DNA from: Rhizobiales bacterium 2SD
GTDB taxonomy: Bacteria > Pseudomonadota > Alphaproteobacteria > Rhizobiales > Beijerinckiaceae
Length of the DNA: 64,000 bases
Assembly: GCA_005502805.1 (NCBI GenBank)
Contig: SCMY01000002.1
Span: 186,001-250,000, forward strand
Direction of reading: 5' to 3'
Part shown: positions 27,547-35,951 of the stretch, piece by piece
Layout of the letters: each line of letters starts with the position of its first letter
How positions within the stretch are numbered: the first letter of the stretch is position 1
Translations under genes and position numbers: made by a program
The notes under the pieces: generated by a model
Seen by the model: the letters and a program-made list of their open reading frames with translations, nothing else
The model's database searches: none
Told to the model about the DNA's origin: nothing

Positions 27547-28092
27547 ATGGCTGCCCCCGCGAAGATCGGCATCGTCACCGTCTCCGACCGCGCCTCGGCC
27601 GGCGTTTATGCCGACGAGGGCGGCCCGGCCATCCTTGACTACTTCAGCAAGGCATTGATCAGCCCCTGGCAGGCGGTCACCCGCGTCATCCCCGATGAGC
27701 GCGCCGGCATCGCGCAGACGCTGGTCGAGCTCGCCGACAGGGAGGGCTGCTGCCTGATCGTCACGACCGGCGGCACCGGCCCGGCGCCGCGCGACGTCAC
27801 GCCGGAAGCGACCGAGGACGTGATCGACAAGCTGATGCCCGGCTTCGGCGAACTGATGCGCCAGGTCAGCCTGACCAAGGTGCCGACCGCGATCCTCTCG
27901 CGCCAGCTCGCCGGCATTCGCGGCAAGGCGCTGATCGTCAACCTGCCGGGCCGCCCGCGCGCCATCGCCGAATGCCTCGACGCGGTGATGCCGGCGATCC
28001 CCTACTGCATCGACCTGATCGAAGGCCCTTATCTCGAAACCGACCCTTCGGTGATCGTCGCGTTCCGGCCGGGGCAGAAGCCGAAAGGGTGA
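27547..28092 (+). CDS. mog: molybdopterin adenylyltransferase
   Basis: 181-residue Mog/MoaB-fold protein that adenylylates molybdopterin before molybdate insertion. It has TTGGTGPAPRDVTPEAT with the GGTG loop and the catalytic-region Asp and Glu, and LPGRPRAI near the C-terminus. It is in the same direction as the epimerase gene with 9 bp between them, though the functions seem unrelated. Confidence 0.93.
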   Translation: MAAPAKIGIVTVSDRASAGVYADEGGPAILDYFSKALISPWQAVTRVIPDERAGIAQTLVELADREGCCLIVTTGGTGPAPRDVTPEATEDVIDKLMPGFGELMRQVSLTKVPTAILSRQLAGIRGKALIVNLPGRPRAIAECLDAVMPAIPYCIDLIEGPYLETDPSVIVAFRPGQKPKG

Positions 28093-28104
28093 ACAAGACC
28101 TCGA

Positions 28105-28147
28105 CGGATACCATCCGCCTCTCCTTATGAGCGTTTATCGGATGGTA
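28105..28147. promoter_or_regulatory. inverted repeats between mog and manC
   Basis: CGGAT-ACC-ATCCG (28105-28117) is followed by CGGATGGTA (28139-28147), which is the exact reverse complement of TACCATCCG (28109-28117). Three copies of the CGGAT half-site in 43 bp suggest an operator for manC or a terminator of mog; there is no U-run. Confidence 0.4.
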
Positions 28148-28196
28148 GCTTCGCTGCTGTAGGACTAGGCGGACCAGTTTCCGCCGGAAGTTCGAT

Positions 28197-29612
28197 ATGG
28201 CTGCAAAGATCGTTCCCCTCGTCATGGCCGGCGGCTCCGGCACCCGCCTCTGGCCGCTCTCGCGCGACACCATGCCGAAGCAGTTCATCGCTCTGCTGGA
28301 TGACGGTCTCTCGACCTTCCAGGCGACGCTGCAGCGCCTGATGGATCCGGCCTTCGGCGCGCCGATCGTCATCACCAACAATGATTTCCGCTTCATCGTC
28401 GCCGAGCAGATGCTGGCGCTCGGCATCAAGGGCGAGATCGTACTGGAGCCGGAGCGGCGCGATTCCGCCGCGGCGATCGCGGTCGGCACCGTCATGGCCG
28501 GCAAGCGCGATCCGGAAGCCGTCTGCGTCGCGCTCGCCTCCGACCATGTCGTGAGCGATGCCGAGGCATTCCGCCAGGATTGCAAGCGCGCCGCCGCGCT
28601 GGCCGCGACCGGGCTGATCATGACGCTCGGCATCAAGCCGACACATCCCTCGACCGCCTATGGCTATCTTGCTCCCGGCGACGCCCTGTCCGAACCCGGC
28701 GCCAGCCGCCTCTCCCGCTTCGTCGAGAAGCCGAAGCGCGACATCGCCGAAAAATACGTCGCCGAAGGCTATCTCTGGAACAGCGGCAACTTCCTGTTCT
28801 GCGCCAAGACGATGCGCGAGGAGCTCTCGCGCCACGCACCCGCCGTGCTCTCGGCGGCCGAGGCCGCGGTCGAGAAGGCCACGCGCGATCTCGACTTCCT
28901 GCGGCTCGATCCCGAAAGCTTCGGCAAGGCCACCAAGATCTCGATCGACTACGCCGTGATGGAGCGCACCGCCCATGCCGGCATGCTCGCTGCGTCCTTC
29001 GACTGGTCGGATGTCGGATCCTGGGATTCGATCCACGCGATCAAACCGCAGGACGGCGACGGCAACGTGCTGGAGGGTCCGGCGGTTGCGCTCGACACCC
29101 GCCGCTCGCTGATCCGCAGCGAGGAGGTGCTGACCACCGTGGTCGGGCTCGACGACGTCGTCGTGGTCTCGACCCGCGACGCCGTGCTGGTGGCTTCGAT
29201 GGCCCAAGCCGGCAAGGTCAAGAATCTGGTCGAGCAGATGAAGACCGAGGGGCGCCCGGAGGCCAGCGAGCATTTGCGCATCTACCGGCCCTGGGGCTGG
29301 TATCAGCGCATCGACATCGGCGCCCGCTTCCAGGTCAAGCACATCCACGTCAAGGAAGGCGGCCAGCTCAGCCTGCAGAAGCACTTCCACCGCGCCGAGC
29401 ACTGGGTCGTCGTGCGCGGCACGGCCGAGGTCACGCTCGACGGCACGGTCCGCTTCGTCCACGAGAACGAGTCGGTCTATCTGCCGATCGGCTGCACGCA
29501 CCGGCTGAAGAACCCGGGCAAGATCGGGCTGGAGCTGATCGAGGTCCAGGTCGGCAGCTATACGGGCGAGGACGACATCGTCCGCATCGAGGACATCTAC
29601 GCGCGCAGCTGA
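28197..29612 (+). CDS. manC: mannose-1-phosphate guanylyltransferase / mannose-6-phosphate isomerase
   Basis: 471-residue bifunctional type II enzyme making GDP-mannose. The N-terminal nucleotidyltransferase has AGGSGTRLWPLSRDTMPKQF and the FVEKP substrate loop. The C-terminal cupin isomerase domain (about residues 360-470) has the metal-binding QKHFHRAEHW and GCTHRLKNPG. The product supports exopolysaccharide or LPS synthesis, matching the nearby epimerase and acetyltransferase. Confidence 0.94.
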   Translation: MAAKIVPLVMAGGSGTRLWPLSRDTMPKQFIALLDDGLSTFQATLQRLMDPAFGAPIVITNNDFRFIVAEQMLALGIKGEIVLEPERRDSAAAIAVGTVMAGKRDPEAVCVALASDHVVSDAEAFRQDCKRAAALAATGLIMTLGIKPTHPSTAYGYLAPGDALSEPGASRLSRFVEKPKRDIAEKYVAEGYLWNSGNFLFCAKTMREELSRHAPAVLSAAEAAVEKATRDLDFLRLDPESFGKATKISIDYAVMERTAHAGMLAASFDWSDVGSWDSIHAIKPQDGDGNVLEGPAVALDTRRSLIRSEEVLTTVVGLDDVVVVSTRDAVLVASMAQAGKVKNLVEQMKTEGRPEASEHLRIYRPWGWYQRIDIGARFQVKHIHVKEGGQLSLQKHFHRAEHWVVVRGTAEVTLDGTVRFVHENESVYLPIGCTHRLKNPGKIGLELIEVQVGSYTGEDDIVRIEDIYARS

Positions 29613-29620
29613 GGGCTACG

Positions 29621-29775
29621 CCCTTCCCTTCTCCCCTTGCGGGAGAAGGTGGCCCGAAGGGCCGGATGATGGGTTGCATAGGTCGGCACAGATGGCGGCG
29701 TTTTTCCAAGAGCTGGCAGCGTCGCGAGACCCCTCACCCTAACCCTCTCCCGCAAGGGGAGAGGAGGGGACGGGC
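29621..29775. repeat. dispersed palindromic repeat pair, CCTTCTCCC type
   Basis: CCTTCTCCC-N5-GGGAGAAGG (29627-29649), then TGGCCCGAAGGGCCGGATGATGGG. About 80 bp on, CCTCACCCTAACCCTCTCCCGC and AAGGGGAGAGG form a second hairpin in the opposite sense. It is homologous to 11746-11790. Confidence 0.75.
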
Positions 29776-29784
29776 GCTGCTCCC

Positions 29785-30342
29785 TCAGCCCTTCTCCAGC
29801 TCCTGCCCGATCGCACGGATCAGCTCCGGCGACAGCGGGTCCATCCGCGAGTTGAAGCTGCCGGCCAGACTGCCGTCGCGGCCGATCAGGTATTTGTGGA
29901 AGTTCCAGCTCGGCAAGTCGCTCGGGCGCTGGTTGGCGGCCCAGCGATAGAACGGGTGGGCCTCCGGTCCGCGCACCACATTCTTCTGGGTGATCGGATA
30001 ATTGGCGCCATGGCTCTGACGGACAGCCTCGGCGATCGCCGCGCCGTCGAGCGGCTCCTGTCCGCCGAAATCATTGCTCGGCACCGCGATCAGGACGAGG
30101 CCGCGCTCGCGATAGCGCTCCCAGAGCTGCTCCAGCCCGGCGAACTGCCCGGAAAGCCCGCACTGTGTCGCCGTGTTGACGATCAGGATCGGCTTGCCGC
30201 GATAGGCCGAGAGCGGGATGCGCCCGCCTTCCGCCCGATCGAAGCTGAAGGCATAGGCATTGCTTTCACCCTGTGCGGCGAACGCCGGAGCAGCCGGTGC
30301 GAGGGCAAGCAAAGCGAGAATCTGGCGGCGATGGAAGCGCAT
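29785..30342 (-). CDS. exported glutathione peroxidase-family protein
   Basis: 185-residue thiol peroxidase of the GPx family, reducing hydroperoxides. The peroxidatic Cys lies in NTATQCGLSGQ (Cys, not selenocysteine), with the Gln and WNFHKYLI Trp/Asn of the catalytic tetrad present. Residues 1-23 are an export signal with a twin Arg (HRRQILAL), so Tat export is possible. It is separated from the chemotaxis operon by that operon's terminator. Confidence 0.92.
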   Translation of the reverse strand: MRFHRRQILALLALAPAAPAFAAQGESNAYAFSFDRAEGGRIPLSAYRGKPILIVNTATQCGLSGQFAGLEQLWERYRERGLVLIAVPSNDFGGQEPLDGAAIAEAVRQSHGANYPITQKNVVRGPEAHPFYRWAANQRPSDLPSWNFHKYLIGRDGSLAGSFNSRMDPLSPELIRAIGQELEKG

Positions 30343-30410
30343 GGGGCAAGCTCCGCGATGATGCCAGGCTACTGCCGGCGCAGCTTACCCGCCAAGTAAG
30401 ATATCCGCGA

Positions 30411-30445
30411 GCGAAAACGAAAACGCCCCGGCGCGGGCCGGGGCG
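30411..30445 (-). terminator. terminator of the chemotaxis operon
   Basis: A perfect 9-bp stem, CGCCCCGGC-GCGG-GCCGGGGCG (30424-30445), is followed on the minus strand by UUUUCGUUUU. It lies about 30 bp past the last receiver gene. Confidence 0.88.
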
Positions 30446-30475
30446 TCGTTCGATCAGCGGAAGAACCGGCCGCGC

Positions 30476-30862
30476 TCAGCAGGACAGCACTTTCTTCACG
30501 CGCACCTCGAGATCGCGCAGCTCGTAGGGCTTCACGACGTAGTGGTCGGCGCCGTTGCTGGTCGCCTCGTCCATCTTGTCGACCGAGCGCTCCGAGGTCG
30601 CCATGATGATCTTGATCTGGTTGAGCTCCGGCACCGAGCGGATGGCGCGCAAGAGGTCGATGCCGCTCATCCCGTCCATGTTCCAGTCGAGCAGCAACAG
30701 GTCGTAGCGCTTGGTCTGCATCTTCATCAGGGCTTCGCGGGCGTTCTCCGCCTCGTCGATGTCCTGGAACTCGATCTGCTTGAGGAAATAGGTGGCAAGG
30801 CCACGCATGCTCTTCTGGTCGTCGACCACGAGGATGCGGTAGTCGCTTCTCGCCTTTGACAT
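30476..30862 (-). CDS. cheY: CheY-like single-domain response regulator
   Basis: 128-residue receiver domain. It has the acidic pair VVDD, the phospho-acceptor Asp in LLLLDWNMDG, Thr in IIMATSE, and Lys in YVVKPYE, so all key residues are intact. It is the last gene of the chemotaxis operon, 10 bp after cheB. As CheY it would carry the signal from CheA to the flagellar motor. A second receiver gene lies at the start of the operon, and either could be the motor-binding one. Confidence 0.9.
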   Translation of the reverse strand: MSKARSDYRILVVDDQKSMRGLATYFLKQIEFQDIDEAENAREALMKMQTKRYDLLLLDWNMDGMSGIDLLRAIRSVPELNQIKIIMATSERSVDKMDEATSNGADHYVVKPYELRDLEVRVKKVLSC

Positions 30863-30872
30863 TGTACTCTCC

Positions 30873-31985
30873 TTACGCGGAGCGCTGCTGTGGGCGCTCG
30901 CCCAGCAGTCCCGCGATGGCTCCTCCGATCTGGTCGAGCGGCACGACCCTCTCGGCGGCGCCCAACTCGAACGCGGCTTTCGGCATCCCGTTTACCACAC
31001 AGGTCTCGCCACTTTGGATTAACGTCGCGGCGCCTGCTTTGCGCATGGCTAACAAACCGTCAGCGCCGTCGCGGCCCATGCCGGTGAGCAGCACGCCGAT
31101 CGCTTGCGCGCCGAGCGAGCGGGCGACCGAGTGGAACATCACGTCGACCGAGGGGCAGTGCCCGCTGACCAGCGGCGCTTCCTTGAGATGGCAGATGAGT
31201 TCGCCGCGACGTTCCTCGATCTCGAGATGCTTCGAGCCACCCGGCGCCACCACCGCCATGCCTGGCCGCAGCCGGTCGCCATCGGCCGCCTCGCGCACGT
31301 CGAGCCCGGTCGCGGCCGAGAGCCGCGCCGCGAACTTGGCGGTGTAGCCGGCCGGCATGTGCTGCACAACGGCGATCGGCAGGCGCAAATGCGCGGCATC
31401 GCGCATCACGGTCTGCACCGCCGGCACGCCGCCGGTCGAGGCGCCGATCGCGATCAGCGAGACCTTGCCGTGGGCGGCGGGCGCAGGCGCGGCTATCGGC
31501 CGGGCTGGAGCGGCGGCGACCGGCCGCTGCTGGGCGGCGAGCTCCTTGGCGGCGGCGAGCATGCGCCGGCTGGCCGAGGCGCGCTGCAACGCCGCGGCGA
31601 CATGCTTCATGAAACCTTCGAGCGTATGCGTCGAGCCGTCCGGTTTCTCGATGAAGTCGATCGCACCGAGTTCCAGCGCCTGGATGGTGTTGTCGGCGCC
31701 CGGCCCGCCGAAAGCGGAGACGATCAGCACCGGCAGCGGGTCCTGCTTCAGCACCCGGGCCAGCAGCTTGAGCCCGTGCCGGCCGGGCAGTTCGAGGTCG
31801 AGCGTGAGGATGTCGGGCCTGAGCTCCTGGATCGCGTCCCAACCCTCCTCGGCGCTGCCGGCGACGCCGATCACCTGGAAGCCCTGTGTCGAGTTGATGA
31901 TCTGCGTCATCAGCTTCTGCATCAGCACCGAGTCGTCGACGACGAGGACCTTCACCGGGCCGGCGGACGAGGTCAGCGGACTCAT
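30873..31985 (-). CDS. cheB: CheB protein-glutamate methylesterase/deamidase
   Basis: 370-residue CheB. The receiver domain has phospho-acceptor Asp63 in LTLDLELPG, followed by a linker rich in Ala/Pro. The esterase domain has the triad Ser in IGASTGG, His in VQHMP and Asp in GMGRDGADG. It demethylates receptors for adaptation. ATG 31985 shares a base with the cheD stop (TGATG); a GTG at 31988 is a possible alternative. Confidence 0.95.
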   Translation of the reverse strand: MSPLTSSAGPVKVLVVDDSVLMQKLMTQIINSTQGFQVIGVAGSAEEGWDAIQELRPDILTLDLELPGRHGLKLLARVLKQDPLPVLIVSAFGGPGADNTIQALELGAIDFIEKPDGSTHTLEGFMKHVAAALQRASASRRMLAAAKELAAQQRPVAAAPARPIAAPAPAAHGKVSLIAIGASTGGVPAVQTVMRDAAHLRLPIAVVQHMPAGYTAKFAARLSAATGLDVREAADGDRLRPGMAVVAPGGSKHLEIEERRGELICHLKEAPLVSGHCPSVDVMFHSVARSLGAQAIGVLLTGMGRDGADGLLAMRKAGAATLIQSGETCVVNGMPKAAFELGAAERVVPLDQIGGAIAGLLGERPQQRSA

Positions 31986-32578
31986 CACCAGATCTCCACT
32001 TCACCAGCCACCGGCTGGGTCTTGAGGCGGTTGAGGTAGGCGATCTCCTGCTCGCGCTCGGGATCGCGCGCCGCTTGCTGGACGTGCTGGACCCAGGCGC
32101 GCCCGGTCGCGGGCTGGTAGTGGATGCGGCGCGAGCGCGTGCCGCCGACATCCCTAGATACCACCGGAATGCCTTCGCGGGCGAGGAACTCGTTGACGAA
32201 GGTGATGTTGCCCTCGCCGATCGCCAGCATGGTGGCGCCTGAGAGCACGCGCGCCCCGCCGAAGACCTTGGCCTCGAGCTGGCTGCGCCTGGCGCCGCGC
32301 TTCATCAGCCCGTTGATCAGCACCTCCATGGCGGTGTCGCCATAGCGCTCGCCGGCGCTGGTGTCGGTGCCGCCATTGTTCTTCGGCAGCAGGAAATGGT
32401 TGAGCCCGCCGACGCCGATCTGCGGGTCGCGCATGCAGACCGAGACGCAGGAACCAAGCACAGTGGCGACGATCTCGTCCTTGGCCGAGGTGATCTCGTG
32501 CTCGCCCGGCGCGACCGTGATGATGGTGGCGTCGAAGCGCGGATCGAAATAGCGCCGTGAGGATCGATTCAGGCTCAT
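31985..32578 (-). CDS. cheD: CheD chemoreceptor glutamine deamidase
   Basis: 197-residue CheD. It has the catalytic Cys in LGSCVSVCM, the His in GGLNHFLLP and Thr/Ser in the usual order, plus KVFGGARVL. It deamidates receptor Gln residues and can interact with CheC/CheY systems. It overlaps cheR (ATGA at 32575-32578) and cheB. Confidence 0.94.
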   Translation of the reverse strand: MSLNRSSRRYFDPRFDATIITVAPGEHEITSAKDEIVATVLGSCVSVCMRDPQIGVGGLNHFLLPKNNGGTDTSAGERYGDTAMEVLINGLMKRGARRSQLEAKVFGGARVLSGATMLAIGEGNITFVNEFLAREGIPVVSRDVGGTRSRRIHYQPATGRAWVQHVQQAARDPEREQEIAYLNRLKTQPVAGEVEIW

Positions 32579-33432
32579 GGCGTGCGCTCGTAGATGGTGC
32601 GGCCGATCAGCCTGAGCTGGGGATGCGGCTGCGGCAGGGATTCGGAGTGGCCGAGATAGAGGAAGCCGCCCGGCTGCAGCAGGGCGACATAGCGGTCGAG
32701 GATCGCGGCCTTGGTCGGCGTGTCGAAATAGATGAAGACGTTGCGGCAGAAGATCACGTCGAACGGCCCCTTCATCGGCCAGCGCTCGATCAGGTTCAGC
32801 CGCTTGAAGGCGATCAGCCGCTTCAGATCGTCGGCGATGCGGGCCTCGCCGCGCGCGCTCTGGCCTTCCAGCCGGAGCAGCGGGCGCAGATCCGCCGGCA
32901 ACCGGTCGAACTGCTCGGCCGGATAGAGCCCGGCGGCGGCCCGGTCGAGGATGTCGGTGTCGATGTCGGTCGCCAGGATCTTGAAGTCGAGATCGCTGCG
33001 ATGGCCGATCACGTCGCGCGAGATCGCCGCAGCGCTGTAGGGCTCCTCGCCCGAGGAACAGGCCGCCGACCAGATCCGGATGCGCCCGCGCCGCCCAGCC
33101 CGCTCCTGGATCAGGCGCGGCAGCACGTCCTTGCGCAGATGGTCGAAATGGTGGCGTTCGCGGAAGAAGGCGGTGTGATTGGTGGTCACCGCATTGATCA
33201 GCTCGGGGATCTCGTCGGCCGCCGCCGGCGTGCGCAGATAGGCGCAGTATTCCGCGATCGAGCCGAGGCCGAGCACCTTGACGCGCCGCGCCAGCCGGCC
33301 ACGCGCCATCGCCTCCTTGTGTTCGCGGATGACGATGCCGGCATGCTCGTAGACGAGCTTGGCCACCAGGGCCATGTCGTCCCGGCTCAGCGTGGTGTCC
33401 GACTGGACGGGTTGTGGCGCAAGCATGCTCAT
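32575..33432 (-). CDS. cheR: CheR protein-glutamate methyltransferase
   Basis: 285-residue CheR, transferring methyl groups from SAM to receptor glutamates. The N-terminal helical domain has TTNHTAFFRERHHF. The SAM domain has IWSAACSSGEEPYS, ILATDIDTDIL and FCRNVFIYFD. ATG 33432 was chosen; a TTG at 33447 directly after the mcp stop is the alternative. Confidence 0.95.
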   Translation of the reverse strand: MSMLAPQPVQSDTTLSRDDMALVAKLVYEHAGIVIREHKEAMARGRLARRVKVLGLGSIAEYCAYLRTPAAADEIPELINAVTTNHTAFFRERHHFDHLRKDVLPRLIQERAGRRGRIRIWSAACSSGEEPYSAAAISRDVIGHRSDLDFKILATDIDTDILDRAAAGLYPAEQFDRLPADLRPLLRLEGQSARGEARIADDLKRLIAFKRLNLIERWPMKGPFDVIFCRNVFIYFDTPTKAAILDRYVALLQPGGFLYLGHSESLPQPHPQLRLIGRTIYERTP

Positions 33433-33447
33433 GCCCTGCAAAACCAA

Positions 33448-35364
33448 TCAGTGCTCCGCCCACTCATCCATCCGGCCGCCACCGGCGACGCGGCGGCGCG
33501 GAGTGACGGGGCGGGTTTCGGTGGAACGATGATGGTCCTGGCGGGCCGGCGCGCGACGCGGTTCGCTCGGGGCGGGCAGTGGCCGGACATGGGCCGTCGG
33601 CCGCTCGAAACGGAAGACATCGGCGAGCTCACGCAGCGCCTGTGTCTGTTCGGCGAGGCTCGCGGCGGCGCCGGCGCTCTGTTCGGCAAGCGCCGCGTTC
33701 TGCTGCGTCGCCTGGTCCATTGCCGCGACGGAACGGCTCATCGCAGCGATGTCGCCGGCCTGCCCGGCGCTGGCCTGCGAGATCTCCGACACCGTCGCCG
33801 AGACCTGCTCCACCGCCGTGACGATCTGGCCGAGCGTCTCGCCGGTCCGGCGCACCAGGCGCACGCCCTCGGCGACCTGCGCATTGGAGTTGGCGATCAC
33901 GCCCTTGATGTCCTTGGCGGCGGTGGCCGAGCGCTGCGCCAAAGTGCGTACCTCGCTCGCCACCACCGCGAAGCCCTTGCCGGCCTCGCCGGCCCGGGCC
34001 GCCTCGACCGCAGCGTTCAGCGCCAGCAGATTGGTCTGGAAGGCGATGCCGTCGATCACGGTGACGATTTCGGCGATGCGCGCCGAGGATTGCTCCATCC
34101 GCCCGATCGCCGCGATCGTCTCAGCGACGGCCTGCTGCCCGCTGCTGGCCACCGCCATCGCCTCGCCGGCAAGCTCGGTCGCGTCGCGCGAGCGGCCAGC
34201 GCTCTGCGTGATCGAGGCAGAGAGCTGCCCCGTCGTCGTCGCGGTCTCTTCCAGACCAGCAGCCGACTGCTCGGTGCGCCCGGCAAGGTCGACCGCGCCC
34301 GCCTTGATCTCCACCGCCGTCGCCGCGACATGCGCCGCCGCCTGCTGGATGCCGGAGACGGTCTGCGTCAACCGGACCAAGGTCTGGTTGAGCCCGGCCT
34401 TCAGCTCGCCGAGGCGGCCATCATAGGCGCCGTCGATGCGGCCGGTCAGGTCGCCCTCGCTCAGGCCGGCCAGCACGGCGGCGAACTCGTCGGTGGCGGC
34501 CTCGACGATCGCGTTGATCTCGTTGACGCCCTCGGCGATGCGCTGCAACGCCTCGGGCTTGCCGGCGAGCGGGACGCGACGGGAGAAATCGCCTTCTGCC
34601 GCAGCGGCGACGACAGCCGCAACCTCGTCGGCAGCCCGCATTTCCTCGGTCAGCTCGCGCCATTCGATCGTCGCGCCAAGGCGCTGGCCGTCCGGTTGCG
34701 CCATCGTCGTCAACGTCAGCGCGACCATGCGCTTGCCGAGCGCGACGCGCATCGTGCGCGCTTCCGGAATACCCTGCGGGCCGGCGAACAGCTCCAGCAC
34801 CTTGCCGAGCATGTCCTTGGCCGAGACGCCCGGGAAGGCTGCGCGGAAATCCTCCTGCGCCCCGCTGAAGAAGGCGAGCAGCGACCTGTTGACGTAAACG
34901 ACCTGGCCTTTGGCGTCGCAGACCATGACCGCGGTGCGGCAGCCGTCGAGCGCGGCCTTGATCCGCGCCGCCTCGATCGAGCTTTCCTGGACCTGACGCA
35001 GCGCTCGCGAGAGCTCGCCGATCTCGTCGCGGCGGGTCAGCTCCGGCATCGCGCCGGGCGCGCCTTCCGAAAGCTTCTCCATGCCCTCGCGCAGCGCCGT
35101 GACCGGCCGCGCCAGCGAACGAGCCGCGAGCCAGCCGAGCCCGGCGGCGAGAGCGACACCGGCGACGCCGAACGGCAGGGCCGCACTCGCAAAACCCGAC
35201 AGCGCCGCTTCGACCTGCTGGCTGGACAGGCCGAGGGCACCGAGCCGTGCGGCCGCGCTCTGCTGAACCGCGAAGGCGACGAGCCCGCCCGAAACGGCAG
35301 CGCCGCCGGCGAACAGCGCCGGCAGCTTGACCGAGAGTTTCGAGAAGGCGCCCAGCTGAGTCAT
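33448..35364 (-). CDS. methyl-accepting chemotaxis protein with PAS domain
   Basis: 638-residue receptor. Two hydrophobic segments near residues 15-35 and 58-82 leave almost no periplasmic domain. They are followed by HAMP (about 82-135), a PAS-type domain (about 135-245, [21 protein letters not shown]), a second HAMP-like unit and the signalling domain, whose tip reads [20 protein letters not shown]. It probably senses an internal signal such as redox or energy state. It sits inside the che operon between cheW and cheR, so it may be the operon's dedicated receptor. Confidence 0.93.
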   Translation of the reverse strand: MTQLGAFSKLSVKLPALFAGGAAVSGGLVAFAVQQSAAARLGALGLSSQQVEAALSGFASAALPFGVAGVALAAGLGWLAARSLARPVTALREGMEKLSEGAPGAMPELTRRDEIGELSRALRQVQESSIEAARIKAALDGCRTAVMVCDAKGQVVYVNRSLLAFFSGAQEDFRAAFPGVSAKDMLGKVLELFAGPQGIPEARTMRVALGKRMVALTLTTMAQPDGQRLGATIEWRELTEEMRAADEVAAVVAAAAEGDFSRRVPLAGKPEALQRIAEGVNEINAIVEAATDEFAAVLAGLSEGDLTGRIDGAYDGRLGELKAGLNQTLVRLTQTVSGIQQAAAHVAATAVEIKAGAVDLAGRTEQSAAGLEETATTTGQLSASITQSAGRSRDATELAGEAMAVASSGQQAVAETIAAIGRMEQSSARIAEIVTVIDGIAFQTNLLALNAAVEAARAGEAGKGFAVVASEVRTLAQRSATAAKDIKGVIANSNAQVAEGVRLVRRTGETLGQIVTAVEQVSATVSEISQASAGQAGDIAAMSRSVAAMDQATQQNAALAEQSAGAAASLAEQTQALRELADVFRFERPTAHVRPLPAPSEPRRAPARQDHHRSTETRPVTPRRRVAGGGRMDEWAEH

Positions 35365-35443
35365 CGGTTCTTTTTGTCTCTCAGGCGTTCCTGGCCATCA
35401 TTCGGCATTCCGGCTGGGCGCTACCGGGCAAGGCCGACGACGC

Positions 35444-35947
35444 TCAGGCGACGCGCAGTTGCTTGTCCTGGTTGTCGCCGCCGTCGCGGATCACCGCGGC
35501 AAGGTCGAGCAAGGCGACGATCTCGGTGTCGAGCAGGACGAGGCCCTCGATCAGCCCGTGCTCGTCGCGCTCCAGATCCGGCGCCGGGCGAACCGCGCTG
35601 ACCGGCACATCGACGATGTCCGAGACCGAGTCGACCAGGAGGCCGGCGGTCTTGTCCTCGACATCGACGACGACGATGACGTGGGTCGCAGTCGCCTCGG
35701 TGGAGCCGAGCCCGATCGCAGTGCGCAGATCGTAGACCGCGAGGATCACGCCGCGCAGGTTGAGCACGCCGCGTACATGCGGGGCCGCATGCGGCAGCGG
35801 CGTCGTCGCCTGCCAGCCCTTGATCTCGCGGACCATGCCGACATCGATGCCGAAGGTGCGATCGCCGACCCGGAAGGTGACGATCCGGCGCGCCGCGGAC
35901 TCAGGCTGCGCCGAGGTGAAGTGCTTCTCGCTCAGTTGCAGGGACAT
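35444..35947 (-). CDS. cheW: CheW coupling protein
   Basis: 167-residue CheW that links receptors to CheA. It has RIVTFRVGDRTFGIDV, the GVLNLRGVILAVYDLR core and DSVSDIVDVP. It is transcribed 4 bp after cheA in the same operon. Confidence 0.94.
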   Translation of the reverse strand: MSLQLSEKHFTSAQPESAARRIVTFRVGDRTFGIDVGMVREIKGWQATTPLPHAAPHVRGVLNLRGVILAVYDLRTAIGLGSTEATATHVIVVVDVEDKTAGLLVDSVSDIVDVPVSAVRPAPDLERDEHGLIEGLVLLDTEIVALLDLAAVIRDGGDNQDKQLRVA

Positions 35948-35951
35948 GGGT

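Noticed and set aside
32557..35601. Very long plus-strand open frame (over 1000 codons) opposite the MCP and cheR genes
   Set aside because: It is antisense to genes with complete chemotaxis domains; its Arg/His/Gly-rich sequence has no recognisable motif and is typical of frames opposite high-GC genes.
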